Source: CATOSK01 sp963665735 (GTDB taxonomy: Bacteria; Chloroflexota; Dehalococcoidia; Lucifugimonadales; UBA3495). From it: a stretch of DNA of 64,000 nt. Made by a program: the position numbers and the translations under genes. Where the stretch lies: positions 3,472,001-3,536,000 of the forward strand of contig OY762444.1 in the NCBI GenBank assembly GCA_963665735.1, given 5' to 3'. Below are positions 17,378-26,091 of this stretch, one piece after another. The number at the start of each line of letters is the position of its first letter. Positions within the stretch are counted from its first letter, which is position 1. The notes beneath the pieces were generated by a model, which was given only the letters and a program-made list of their open reading frames with translations, made no database searches and was not told the DNA's origin.

Positions 17378-18058
17378 TCAGGCGGGGTTGAAGAAGCGGA
17401 GGATGGCGGTCTGGTCGTCGTGGCGGTAGCGGGCGCCCAGCAGTTCCGGGGCCAGACCCCGCTCCAGGTGGTCGGCGATGACGGTCTTGAGTTCCTCGGT
17501 GGCCGCTTCGGGGGAGGCGGCGTTCCTGACGATGTTGACCATTTCGGTTACGTGGAGGTTGTCGCTTACTCCGTCGGTGGCGAGGAGGATGCGGTCGCCG
17601 GGGGCTACCGGCAAGTCGGTTCGGTAAAGGGTCAGCTTTTCTTCTCCGCCGATTACCTTGGTGCCGCCGGGCCGGAGCAGGCCGCCGACGCGGCCGCCCA
17701 TCTGCTGATGGGATTCGGGGCCGATGTGGTAGATGGGGCTGTCGCCGGCGTTGATGGCGAGGATGCGGTCGCCCTGGTAGAGGGTGGCGGAAACGGTGGT
17801 CAGCAGGAACCGGCCTCCACCAACCTGGAAGAACTCTTCGTTCATTTCTTCCAGGACGGCAACCACGTCGTCCAGGGAGGCGATGCTGGCGTTGTTCAGG
17901 GCCTCGGCCACCCCACGGCTGGCCTCTTCGCCGCCGTGGCCGGTAACGCCGTCCAACACCACGTCGAGGAAACTGCCGTCCCCCAAGTCTTTGACCAGGA
18001 AAGAGTCTTCGCCGTGGGAGGAATTGTCCTGGAAGGTTGCGTAGGAACTGGTAATCAT
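17378..18058 (-). CDS. PP2C-family serine/threonine protein phosphatase
   Basis: A metal-dependent phosphatase of 226 residues starting MITSSYATFQDNSSHGEDSF. Metal-binding motifs are present in order: HGEDSF, VLDGVTGHGGEEAS, INAGDSPIYHIG, LATDGVSDNL and DDQTAIL. GAGGAA lies 7 bases before the ATG at 18058, which fixes the start over a 13-codon upstream extension. It lies 51 bases downstream of a protein-kinase-like gene on the same strand, suggesting a paired kinase/phosphatase signalling unit. Cytoplasmic; no sensor domain. Confidence 0.92.
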   Translation of the reverse strand: MITSSYATFQDNSSHGEDSFLVKDLGDGSFLDVVLDGVTGHGGEEASRGVAEALNNASIASLDDVVAVLEEMNEEFFQVGGGRFLLTTVSATLYQGDRILAINAGDSPIYHIGPESHQQMGGRVGGLLRPGGTKVIGGEEKLTLYRTDLPVAPGDRILLATDGVSDNLHVTEMVNIVRNAASPEAATEELKTVIADHLERGLAPELLGARYRHDDQTAILRFFNPA

Positions 18059-18109
18059 AGCGGGATTCCTCAAAATCGCTGGTGTATTCCGGGGCAAAGG
18101 CCGGGATGA

Positions 18110-19135
18110 TTAAGAGAAATTGTCGAAAGCGGCCAACTCGGTATCGGGGTCGAAAATGTACCGCCGCCAGTGGTCGGCCTTCAAGAGTTCCGCCGCTTCC
18201 CGCCAAGCGGTTTTGGCCGTTGGCAGGGTGGGCAAATCCCGGTTGCGGATTCTAACTTCCTCCAAAAAACCCGTCAAGTCCTGGCGGAAGTCGGCAAAGT
18301 CGGCATAGGCCCGGTCATGGATTTTGTTGATTACGTTCAGGGCGGCGGACTCCACCGGGCCGCCGGCCTGGGCGAACCGGACGGCGATTTCGTCCATCTC
18401 TTCTTCCAGGGTAATCACCGGGCGCATACCGTAGAAGTCGCGGTAACCGTCCACGGACTCAGGGGGTGTTTGGGGCGTGACGTAGTATTTGATTAGTTCC
18501 ATGAAACAGTCATGGATGTCGCGGGGCCGGCGGCTGCGGGACTCGGTGGGCTGGTTCAAGTCCAGCAGGTCGCCGGAGTCTATGACGGTAATGGCGTTGG
18601 TTGCGGGCTGGTAGAAGATGTTTTGAGGGCCGAGGTCCAACAGGACGTAGCCGGCTTGGGACAATTGCTCCTGCATATCCAGAATTTGGGACTGGATGCC
18701 AAAGGGTTGGTCGGATTCCAGGTAGGGGAGGGGGAACAGGGCAAAGAGGTTCTGGCCGGCGCCGACGGGAACCCGCAGGATGCGGGCGCGGACATCGCCG
18801 GCCAGGGGGATGCCGTGGGCGCGGGAGACTACCAGGACGCGGTACTCGTTGTTGTTGGAGTCACCGTAAAAGTCGTCGTGGTTGGCGGGTTCGGTGTATC
18901 CGACGATGGGAGACAGTTGGGTAATGCGGCTGCCGATTTCCTGGTAGAACTCGATGGTGCGCTGGGTGCGGGCTTCGATGGGGCCGTGCATTCCGCGGCT
19001 GATGGCCTGGGGCACCGGGCGTTTCAGCACCACTTGTTGTTGGGTTTCGCGGTCAACGGCGGCGCGGACGTCGTAGTCGGCGCCGGTTCCCAACAGGGCG
19101 GTTATTTCGTAGCGGTTCAGGTCAACCAGTTCCAT
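18110..19135 (-). CDS. Atypical protein-kinase-like protein
   Basis: A 341-residue soluble protein starting MELVDLNRYEITALLGTGAD. Kinase landmarks are recognisable but divergent: a glycine-containing loop LLGTGADYDV (15-24), Lys38 in VVLKRP, a catalytic-loop equivalent LLDLGPQNIF with Asp167 and Asn172 (usual HRDxxxxN), and VIDSGD with Asp186 in place of DFG. The C-terminal lobe is all helical. The frame continues 101 codons upstream only through repeats, so that part is rejected. Its neighbour is a PP2C phosphatase, which supports a phosphorylation role; it could be a pseudokinase or small-molecule kinase instead. Confidence 0.7.
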   Translation of the reverse strand: MELVDLNRYEITALLGTGADYDVRAAVDRETQQQVVLKRPVPQAISRGMHGPIEARTQRTIEFYQEIGSRITQLSPIVGYTEPANHDDFYGDSNNNEYRVLVVSRAHGIPLAGDVRARILRVPVGAGQNLFALFPLPYLESDQPFGIQSQILDMQEQLSQAGYVLLDLGPQNIFYQPATNAITVIDSGDLLDLNQPTESRSRRPRDIHDCFMELIKYYVTPQTPPESVDGYRDFYGMRPVITLEEEMDEIAVRFAQAGGPVESAALNVINKIHDRAYADFADFRQDLTGFLEEVRIRNRDLPTLPTAKTAWREAAELLKADHWRRYIFDPDTELAAFDNFS

Positions 19136-19747
19136 GGGGCGATGCCTGCCTGGGTTGGGTTTGGGGGAAGGATTGTCGTCGCTAGTATAGCACCATTGGG
19201 GACGGTTGGCGGCGGGGGCGAGGATTTCTGGATTCCGGCCTTCGCCGGAATGACGGTGGGGGCGCGGGAATGACGGGTTGGTTAGGGCGCGGGATTTGGA
19301 TTCCCGCTTTCGCGGGAATGACGGTGGGGGCGCGGGAATGACGGTGGGGGCGGCGGGAATGACGGTGGGGGCGCGGGAATGACGGTTGGGGTGGTTCGAC
19401 AGGCTCACCACGAACGGGTTGTCCGTTGGGGGGACCACCCCCTCCCCAGCCCTCCCCCTGGTAGGGGGAGGGGGTTATTGATGAGGTGTCTAGTGGGCGC
19501 AAGACTGGTTTGGGGATTAGGGTTTCTGGATTCCGGCTTTCGCCGGAATGACGGGTTGGGGGTAGGGGTTGGTTACGTGGGGGTAAGGCTGGTAAAGGCA
19601 AGGATTTGGATTCCCGCGAAAGCGGGAATGACGGTGGGGGCGCGGGAATGACGGGTTGGTTAGGGCGCGGGAGTGATGGGCTGCATTGCTTGAAGGGGAG
19701 GTTTGACATACCCCGCGCCGAATTTTAGTCTGGCGGAAAGGAAGGGA
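19136..19747. repeat. Dense intergenic repeat island
   Basis: It holds at least four ATTCCGGC/GATTCCCGC-type palindromes, several GGGAATGACGGTGGGGGCGC units in a row (19313-19385), one TTCGACAGGCTCACCACGAA copy near 19395-19420, and the second copy of the composite repeat at 19438-19634. A weak AGTATA (minus-strand TATACT) at 19184-19189 may belong to the kinase-like gene. No protein gene is supported. Confidence 0.75.
19438..19634. repeat. Composite repeat, copy 2 (first copy 16788-16983)
   Basis: The same ordered modules as copy 1, including the non-palindromic linker GGGCGCAAGACTGGTTTGGG. In this copy the last palindrome has its loop inverted (GATTCCCGCGAAAGCGGGAA rather than CGCTTTCGCG). 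Confidence 0.8.
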
Positions 19748-20122
19748 ATGGACGGAGGCCGGTTTGTGGGAACATTTGAAGAGTTGGTAGGCATCGGGCA
19801 TCCGGGAGGGGGAGACCTGGCAGAGGCGTCGGCCTTGGTGGATACCGGCTCGCATCATTCGATGATGCCGGACTCGCTGCTGAGGTCGCTGGGGATTCGG
19901 CCCAACCGGGAGGGGAAGTACGGTTTCGCCGATGGGAGTTTTCAGACGCTGGGCGTTGCGGATTGCCGCATCAGGATTGGCGGAGAGGTGCGCTATTGCC
20001 CGGTGATTTTCGGGCCCGATGACCAGCATATTCTGGGCGCAACCACGTTGGAGATTTTCGAGTTGATGGTTGACCCGGTGGAGCAACGGCTGAGTCCCAA
20101 GAGCATCATCCAGCACGGGTAG
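19748..20122 (+). CDS. Retropepsin-like (clan AA) aspartic protease domain protein
   Basis: A 124-residue protein whose centre is ASALVDTGSHHSMMPDSLL, the single-lobe aspartic protease signature D-T-G-S (Asp32), followed by the flap region and ILGATTLEIFELMVDP, which matches the hydrophobic ILG second motif. Such proteins must dimerise to act. The ATG at 19748 is preceded by GGAAGGGA; an upstream start at 19703 is less likely. The substrate is unknown. The stop codon lies inside the first half of a 27-base direct repeat that flanks a TTCGACAGGCTCACC element. Confidence 0.8.
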   Translation: MDGGRFVGTFEELVGIGHPGGGDLAEASALVDTGSHHSMMPDSLLRSLGIRPNREGKYGFADGSFQTLGVADCRIRIGGEVRYCPVIFGPDDQHILGATTLEIFELMVDPVEQRLSPKSIIQHG

Positions 20123-20189
20123 GGTTTGGGTGGTTCGACAGGCTCACCACGAACGGGAGTAGGCATCATCCAGCACGGGTAGGGTTTGG
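20103..20189. repeat. 27-bp direct repeats flanking a TTCGACAGG element
   Basis: A 27-base sequence starting GCATCATCCAGCACGGGTAG occurs at 20103-20129 and 20163-20189, exactly 60 bases apart. Between them lies one copy of the TTCGACAGGCTCACCACGAA family. The first repeat covers the last codons and stop of the protease gene. The pattern is that of a local duplication accompanying gain of the element. Confidence 0.9.
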
Positions 20190-20301
20190 CGCACGGTAGG
20201 TTTTCAACCCGCCATACGTTAGGATGCCCCCAACCCGGCCTTCTCCCCAAGGAGAAGGTGTTGGGATTTGCGGCGGTTTTCTTGACGGTGGTCTGAAATC
20301 T

Positions 20302-21258
20302 ATGCCAAACTGCGCCATTCTTGGGCATTTTGAGACTGTAACGGTGGTTGATTCCCTTGCCGGCGCGTTGGATTTGATTGGCAACACGCCGATGGTTCCC
20401 CTGCGACGCCTGCCGGAACCCGGCGGGGCCACGGTTCTGGTCAAGCTGGAGTACCGCAACCCCAGCGGCAGCGTTAAAGACCGCATCGCCCTCGCGGTGG
20501 TGGAAGATTATGAGGCGCGGGGGCTGCTGGAGTCGGGTGGGCAACTGGTTTGGGCCACCGGCGGGAACAGCGGCGCGGCGTTGGCCCTGGTCTGCGGGAT
20601 TAAGGACTTGCGGTTGACGATTTTCATGCCCAGCAACGCGCCGTTGAATCAGCGGCGTTTGGTGGAGCGGTACGGGGCGCAGGTGCAGTTGACTTCGCCC
20701 AACGGCGGGATGGCGGGGGCGATGGACGGGGCCAAGAGGTTCGCCATTGAAAACCCTGGTTGCATCCTGGTGGACTTGTTTCAGGAGCCGGCGGTGGTGG
20801 AGGCCCATTATCGGGGGACGGGCTGCGAGATTGTCCGGGACACCGGCGGGCGGGTGGACGCTTTCGTGGCGGCGGTAGGCACCGGGGGGACCATAACCGG
20901 GGTGGGCCGGCGTCTCAAAGAGGTCAATCCCCAAGTCCGGGTTATCGCCGTGGAACCGGCGGGGTCGCCGGTGTTGAGCCAGGGCAGGGCGGGACGACAC
21001 ATGATTCCGGGCATCGGGGCGGATTTCGTGCCGCCGCTGCTGGACCGGGCGTTGCTGGACGCGGCGCTGCAAGTTACCGACGAACAGGCCAGCGACACGG
21101 CGGGGCGGCTGGCGCGGGAGGAGGGGTTGCTGGTCGGGCTTTCTTCGGGGGCGAATGTCCATGCGGCGTTGCGGGTTGCCGGGGAATTGGGGAGCGGGGC
21201 GGTGGTGGTTACGGCGCTGCCGGATACCGGGGAGCGGTATATTGACTTTCCGATTTGA
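20302..21258 (+). CDS. PLP-dependent cysteine synthase-like enzyme
   Basis: A fold-type II PLP enzyme of about 318 residues. LIGNTPMVPLRRLP, then NPSGSVKDRIA with the PLP-binding lysine, WATGGNSGAALALVC in the place of the usual EPTSGNTG loop, the phosphate-binding loop VGTGGTITGVGRRL and LSSGANVHAAL are clear. It probably makes cysteine or a related beta-substituted amino acid from an activated serine. The GG-N-S change in the substrate loop suggests a variant substrate. The start is uncertain: ATG 20302 or GTG 20344. An open frame further upstream is repeat sequence. Confidence 0.85.
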   Translation: MPNCAILGHFETVTVVDSLAGALDLIGNTPMVPLRRLPEPGGATVLVKLEYRNPSGSVKDRIALAVVEDYEARGLLESGGQLVWATGGNSGAALALVCGIKDLRLTIFMPSNAPLNQRRLVERYGAQVQLTSPNGGMAGAMDGAKRFAIENPGCILVDLFQEPAVVEAHYRGTGCEIVRDTGGRVDAFVAAVGTGGTITGVGRRLKEVNPQVRVIAVEPAGSPVLSQGRAGRHMIPGIGADFVPPLLDRALLDAALQVTDEQASDTAGRLAREEGLLVGLSSGANVHAALRVAGELGSGAVVVTALPDTGERYIDFPI

Positions 21259-21922
21259 TGGTCATTGCGCCACCGGGTTGGGCGGGGAGTTTTGGGAATA
21301 GCAACGGCGTTGAATTCGGGGGTTTCTGGATTCCGGCCTTCGCCGGAATGACGGTGGATAGCGGGGATGGCGGGCGATGAGGGGGAACTGACCCCCACCC
21401 TAGCCCTCCCCCTCGTAGGGGGAGGGGATTTTTGGATTCCCAGAAATCACAAACGAATTTGAGGGCGCGCGCCCGGTCCAGGGTGTGTCGTCATATTCGC
21501 CGTCATACCGGCGCAGGCCGGTATCCAGGATTCCTTGCCCACATGGACGTCGTTGTATTCTTAGGATTTCTGGATTCCGGCTCCTTCGGCTACGCTCAGG
21601 ACAGGTTTCGCCGGAATGACGGTTGGGGGTTGCCCTCACGTTGTCCTGGAGGCCCCATGTGACCCTGAACGAAGTTTAAGGGTCTAAAATTCTTCCGAGA
21701 GGCGGCGTTGGTTTCGGGCCGGGATTTGAGATTCTTCGCTACGCTCAGAATGACATGGAAGGGCGAGGGGAGTTTTCTGGATTCCGGCTCCTTCGGCTAC
21801 GCTCAGGACGGCTTTCGCCGGAATGACGGTGGATAGCGGGGATGGCGGGCGACGCTAGAAATGAGGGCCGTCACCCCCATCCTAACCTTCCCCCGTCAAG
21901 GGGGAAGGGATTTTTTGTGGGG
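21259..21922. repeat. Intergenic repeats including chimeric palindromes
   Basis: Palindromes at 21330-21353, 21570-21620 and 21779-21826. The last two have the loop replaced by CTCCTTCGGCTACGCTCAGG so that two repeat families are nested. CCTCCCC...GGGGAGG blocks lie at about 21391-21430 and 21867-21914, and a GAACGAAGTTTAAGGGTCTA...AGATTCTTCG element at 21660-21760. No gene is supported; the last block could end prmA transcription. Confidence 0.7.
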
Positions 21923-22789
21923 TTAGGTTTGTGAGGCGGAGCAGACGAGGGTGGCCCAGTCTTCTTTGGGCCAGATTTCCTGGACGGTGAAGCCGGCTTG
22001 TTCCAGGGCTTCTTCGGTTTCGGGCTGTTGGGCGTTGATTATGCCGGAGGCGATTAGCCGGCCGTCTTTTTTGAGCAAGGGGAGCATGAAGGGCGCCCGT
22101 TCTCGGATGGCGCGGGAGGATATATTGGCTACCAGGATGTCAAAGGTTCCGGCATGGGCCTGGCTGTGGGGCAATGTACCCTGGGCCAGAATGACCTGGG
22201 GCATGATGCCCAGGCGGTGAAAGTTTTCCCGGGCCGCCTTGACCGCCACCGAGTCAATGTCCAGGGCGAACACCCGGGCCGCTCCCAGCTTGGCGGCGGC
22301 AATGGTCAGGATGCCGGAACCAACGCCCAAGTCCAGCACCGTCATGCCGGGCTGGATTAGATGCTCCAGGGCTTCCAGGCAGGTGTAGGTTGTCGGGTGG
22401 TAGCCGGTGCCAAAGGCCAGGCCGGGGTCAAGCTCGATGACCACTTCTTCATCGGTGGCGTCGTAGTCAATCCAGGACGGTTTGATGACCAGGTTCCGGC
22501 CCAGCTTTAGCAGGCTGAAATGGGACTTCCAGGCGTTTTGCCAGTCCTCATCCGGGGGCAGCGGCTCAATCTGGAGTTCGCCCAGGGGCTGCACCAGGTT
22601 GGTCAGGTTGACCCCCACTTCGATATGGGCCAGACGCTGCCGGGAGGTGGACGGCAGATAAGTCCGCAGCAGTACGCTGTCGTCGTCCTGGATTTCCATG
22701 GACAACCCTTCGCCGTACTTGTCGAAGAGGTAGGAAATGGGTTCGACGTATTCGTAGGGGGTGACGATGCTGATTTGATGCCACTGCAT
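21923..22789 (-). CDS. prmA: Ribosomal protein L11 methyltransferase
   Basis: A SAM-dependent methyltransferase of 288 residues that trimethylates ribosomal protein L11. The N-terminal substrate domain is followed by ELDPGLAFGTGYHPTTYTCLEAL, SAM motif I VLDLGVGSGILTIAAAKLGA, VFALDIDSVAVKAARENF, and motif IV DILVANISSR, all typical of PrmA. It lies 37 bases downstream of dnaJ on the same strand, an association seen in many bacteria, and probably shares the dnaJ promoter. Confidence 0.95.
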   Translation of the reverse strand: MQWHQISIVTPYEYVEPISYLFDKYGEGLSMEIQDDDSVLLRTYLPSTSRQRLAHIEVGVNLTNLVQPLGELQIEPLPPDEDWQNAWKSHFSLLKLGRNLVIKPSWIDYDATDEEVVIELDPGLAFGTGYHPTTYTCLEALEHLIQPGMTVLDLGVGSGILTIAAAKLGAARVFALDIDSVAVKAARENFHRLGIMPQVILAQGTLPHSQAHAGTFDILVANISSRAIRERAPFMLPLLKKDGRLIASGIINAQQPETEEALEQAGFTVQEIWPKEDWATLVCSASQT

Positions 22790-22826
22790 AACGGTTCGGG
22801 CTTAGAATGGTTGGGACAGTCAGGGG

Positions 22827-23957
22827 TTACTTGAAACGGTCGAAAAAGCCCTTGCCCTTGGCCTCGGCGGACTCCGGCTCATCGTCCTCGGCGGAACCGA
22901 AGGACTTGGCAAGTTCTTTAAGCAGCTGCTTTTGCTTGGAGTTGAGTTTTTGAGGCACCTGCACGTCCACCTGGACGCGCAAATCGCCGCAACGCTTGCT
23001 GTGGATGTGGGGGACGCCCTTGCCCTTGATGCGAAATTCCCGGCCCGGCTGAGTTCCCTGGGGGATTTTCAGGATTTCGGTGTCCCCGTGGATGGTGGGG
23101 ACTTCTTTCTCCACGCCCAGGGCGGCTTCGGCCAAGTTCAGGGGGAGTTGGTAAATGAGGTCGTACTCTTCCCGATGATACAAGGGGTGCTGGCGGACGT
23201 TGACCTGGACGTAAAGGTTGCCGGGCGGGCCACCGTTGCGGCCAACGTCGCCTTCGCCGGTCAGCCGGACTTGCATCCCGCCCTGGACGCCGGCGGGAAT
23301 GGAAACCGCGGTCTTGCGCTTGCGCCGTTCCATTCCGTAGCCGCGGCAGTTGGAGCATGGGCTTGGAATCAATTGGCCGGCGCCTTCGCAGGTGGGGCAG
23401 GCGGCGATTTGGGCGAACTGGCCGAATAGACTGCGCTGCATCCGGCGCACCTGGCCGCTGCCCTGGCAAGTGCCGCAGGAATTTATGGGGGTGCCGGGTT
23501 CGTTGCGCTGGCCGGAGCAGTGGGCGCAAATTTCCACCCGGTTGATGTCCAGTTCCTTTTCGACGCCGAAGACCGCCTCTTCAAAGTCCAGGGTGACGCG
23601 CTGCTGGAGGTCTTCGCCTCGCTGGGGTTGGCGGGCTTGCCGGGCGGACTGGTTGCCGAAGAAAGAGTCGAAGATGTCGCCGAAGCCGCCAAAGACATCG
23701 AAGCCCTCGAAGGGGCTGTCGTAGCCGCCGTTGCCGTTGACTCCGGCATGGCCGAATCGGTCGTACTGGGCGCGTTTCTGCGAGTCACTGAGGACCTGGT
23801 AGGCTTCGTTGACTTCCTTGAACTTGTCCTCGGCGTCGGGGTTTTTGTTGCGGTCGGGGTGGTACTCCATCGCCTTCTTGCGGAAGGCTTTGCGGATTTC
23901 CTCCTCCGAATCGTTTTTGGAGACTCCGAGAGTCTCGTAGTAGTCAGTTTTTGGCAT
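22827..23957 (-). CDS. dnaJ: Chaperone protein DnaJ
   Basis: A co-chaperone of DnaK, 376 residues. The J domain begins KTDYYETLGVSKNDSEEEI and contains YHPDRN; a Gly/Phe-rich linker follows (NGNGGYDSPFEGFDVFGGFG). Four zinc-binding repeats are visible: CAHCSG, CGTCQGSG, CPTCEGAG and CSNCRGYG. The C-terminal substrate domain has IPAGVQGGMQVRLTGEGD. The start MPKTDYY at 23957 is the family start; an in-frame extension of 30 codons overlaps the promoter. No dnaK or grpE is adjacent. Confidence 0.96.
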   Translation of the reverse strand: MPKTDYYETLGVSKNDSEEEIRKAFRKKAMEYHPDRNKNPDAEDKFKEVNEAYQVLSDSQKRAQYDRFGHAGVNGNGGYDSPFEGFDVFGGFGDIFDSFFGNQSARQARQPQRGEDLQQRVTLDFEEAVFGVEKELDINRVEICAHCSGQRNEPGTPINSCGTCQGSGQVRRMQRSLFGQFAQIAACPTCEGAGQLIPSPCSNCRGYGMERRKRKTAVSIPAGVQGGMQVRLTGEGDVGRNGGPPGNLYVQVNVRQHPLYHREEYDLIYQLPLNLAEAALGVEKEVPTIHGDTEILKIPQGTQPGREFRIKGKGVPHIHSKRCGDLRVQVDVQVPQKLNSKQKQLLKELAKSFGSAEDDEPESAEAKGKGFFDRFK

Positions 23958-24014
23958 TCGGAACCGCCGGTTGGGTGTGTTTTCGATGGGAGCTTTTTGG
24001 GCGTTTGTAAGGCC

Positions 24015-24044
24015 ATTATAGACTACCACGGCGGAAAGGCTCAA
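24015..24044 (-). promoter_or_regulatory. Candidate promoter of dnaJ-prmA
   Basis: On the minus strand TTGAGC (24044-24039) and TATAAT (24020-24015) are 18 bases apart, about 60 bases upstream of the dnaJ start. No CIRCE inverted repeat (TTAGCACTC) was seen. Confidence 0.5.
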
Positions 24045-24632
24045 CATTCTGGGGACAGCAAAGGCGGGAAGTTTGGCAGTCCGGCTAGGCGACGATGGTT
24101 GAAGGCGAGGAACGGGCGGGTTTGAAACCCGCCCCTACGGGTGGTCAGGGGTGTTTCGTGGGGGCGAGGATGGTGTTGGCATGGATTTCTGGATTCCGGC
24201 CTTCGCCGGAATGACGGGTTGGGGGTGGGAGTGACGGTTATTTGGAGGGCTTACGCCGGGCTTGGCGGGGATTTCTGGATTCCGGCTTTCGCCGGAATGA
24301 CGGTTATTCGTGGGGACGAGGATGGTGTTGGCATGGATTTCTGGATTCCGGCCTTCGCCGGAATGACGGGTTGGGGGCCGGGAATGACGGGGTGGGGTGG
24401 GGTCGGTTTCGTTGGGGGTAAGGTTGGTTTGGGGTAAGGATGTGGATTCCCGCTTTCGCGGGAATGACGGGTTGGGGTTGGGGTAATGCCCCCTTGTGTT
24501 GGTTGCGGCGGCGTATATAATTGGGGGCAATGCAGGGGGAACGGAGGCTGGACTTGCGGCAGCCGCTTTCCATAACCTGACACGGGGATTGATAACCCGA
24601 TACCGGGAATTGAATTTTGAGGAGGCGCCGGC
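24045..24632. repeat. Intergenic repeat island before the MmgE/PrpD gene
   Basis: It contains a GGGTTTGAAACCCGCCCCTA hairpin (about 24116-24137), then four ATTCCGG/GATTCCCGC palindromes at 24189-24214, 24275-24302, 24342-24368 and 24442-24468. A segment around GGGGGCGAGGATGGTGTTGG...TTCTGGATTCC at 24158-24215 recurs nearby at 24315-24370 and again at 27524-27590. The promoter of the next gene lies at the right end. Confidence 0.75.
24494..24521 (+). promoter_or_regulatory. Candidate promoter of the MmgE/PrpD gene
   Basis: TTGTGT (24494-24499) and TATAAT (24516-24521) are 16 bases apart, about 110 bases upstream of the ATG. Confidence 0.4.
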
Positions 24633-25997
24633 ATGGGAGCTACCGAGACCATCGCCAACTGGATTGTGGATACCAACTACGAGGATATTCCGCCCGACGC
24701 CATTCGCGTCGCCAACGAGTCCTGCTTTGACCTGCTGGGGGTAATCCTGGCGGGTTCGGTGCAGCCGGTGGGGGACATTATCAAGGGTTACGTCGGGGAC
24801 CTGGGGGGCAACCCGGAGGCAACGGTCTTGTCCTCGGGGGTCAAGACATCGCTGCCCAACGCGGCGTTGGCCAACGGCACCATGGGCCACGCCCTGGACT
24901 ATGACGACTTCGGCGGTTTCGGACACCCGACGGTTGCCATATTCCCGGCGCTGCTGGCCTTGGGGGAGAACATCGGGGCCACCGGGCGCGACCTGCTGGA
25001 AGCCTACGTCATCGGCTGCGAAGTGGGCTTGGCCCTCCAGCACACCACCAAGTATAACCAGATGGCCAAGGGATTCCACGCCACGGCGGTTATCGGGCGG
25101 ATGGCCTGCACCGCCGCCTGCTGCAAGCTGCTGGGGCTGGACCAGGCGCAGACGGTCACGGCCCTGGGGATTGCCGGGTCAATGGCCAGCGGGGTTATTC
25201 ACAACTTCGGCACCATGACCAAGCCGCTGCACGCCGGGCTGGTCTGCCGGGACGGGGTTACGGCGGCGCAACTGGCGCAACGGGGCATGACTTCGGGCCA
25301 GCAGGTGTTGGAGCATCCCCTGGGGTACACCTCCACCGTGCTGGGCGAGGGCATCTACGACCTGGACGAAATGGCGGAAAACATGGGCAAGCCCTTCCGG
25401 GTGCAGGACGCGCTGATGATAAAGAAGTATCCCTGCTGCGGGGGCAACCACGCCATGCTGGACAGCCTTTTCAGCCTGATGCGGGACCACGATTTCACCT
25501 ACGACGACGTGGCGGACGTGGAAGTTGACCAGTCTTTCCTGTCTATCGTCATGCTCTACCAGGAACCGGACGACGAATTGAAGGGCAAGTTCAGCGCCAA
25601 GTACAACGTGGCGGCGGCCCTGGTGGACGGCGAGGTTTCCATTCCCACGTTCAGCCAGGAAAAGATTGACGACCCGACGATACAAGAGGCGATGGGCAAG
25701 GTGCGGAACCGGGTCATGGCCAAGGCGGAAGAGGGCCTGACCGACCACACTCAGGGTTTGCCCATCAAGATTACCCTGAAAGACGGCCGGGTGGTGGAGC
25801 ACCGGACGGCGCGGGCCAACATCCTGGGCGCGCAGGGCAACCCGTGGGGGTTTGACAACATCAAGAGCAAGTTCCAAGTCAACGCCGGGCTGGCTTTGTC
25901 CGAAGACCGGGTTGACGGCACGATTGACGCCTGGACGGACATAACCCAGGTGGCAGACCTGGCGGAGACCATCCAGCAAACGCTGGTAGTGCGGTAG
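24633..25997 (+). CDS. MmgE/PrpD family protein
   Basis: A 454-residue member of the family that includes 2-methylcitrate dehydratase and cis-aconitate decarboxylase. It has the helical domain start IANWIVDTNYEDIP, ANGTMGHALDYDDFG (the active-site Asp/His region), HPTVAIFPALLALGE, KGFHATAVIGRM, GTMTKPLHAGLVCRDGV (the conserved K-P-x-H-x-G), and KKYPCCGGNHAMLDSL. The exact substrate is open; no other methylcitrate-cycle gene is nearby. GAGGAGG sits about 10 bases before the ATG. Confidence 0.92.
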   Translation: MGATETIANWIVDTNYEDIPPDAIRVANESCFDLLGVILAGSVQPVGDIIKGYVGDLGGNPEATVLSSGVKTSLPNAALANGTMGHALDYDDFGGFGHPTVAIFPALLALGENIGATGRDLLEAYVIGCEVGLALQHTTKYNQMAKGFHATAVIGRMACTAACCKLLGLDQAQTVTALGIAGSMASGVIHNFGTMTKPLHAGLVCRDGVTAAQLAQRGMTSGQQVLEHPLGYTSTVLGEGIYDLDEMAENMGKPFRVQDALMIKKYPCCGGNHAMLDSLFSLMRDHDFTYDDVADVEVDQSFLSIVMLYQEPDDELKGKFSAKYNVAAALVDGEVSIPTFSQEKIDDPTIQEAMGKVRNRVMAKAEEGLTDHTQGLPIKITLKDGRVVEHRTARANILGAQGNPWGFDNIKSKFQVNAGLALSEDRVDGTIDAWTDITQVADLAETIQQTLVVR

Positions 25998-26091
25998 CCG
26001 GGGATAATCTTTTGGGGACAACGTGGGGGCGCGCGGTGGTGCGCCCCTACGGCTTGATTGCCCACCCCAACCGGCCAAAGGAGACATCGGC

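Noticed and set aside
18110..19438. Extended 442-residue frame for the kinase-like protein
   Set aside because: The first 101 codons translate intergenic repeats (RKRES and SGEGRNP strings); the native start is MELVDLNRYEI at 19135.
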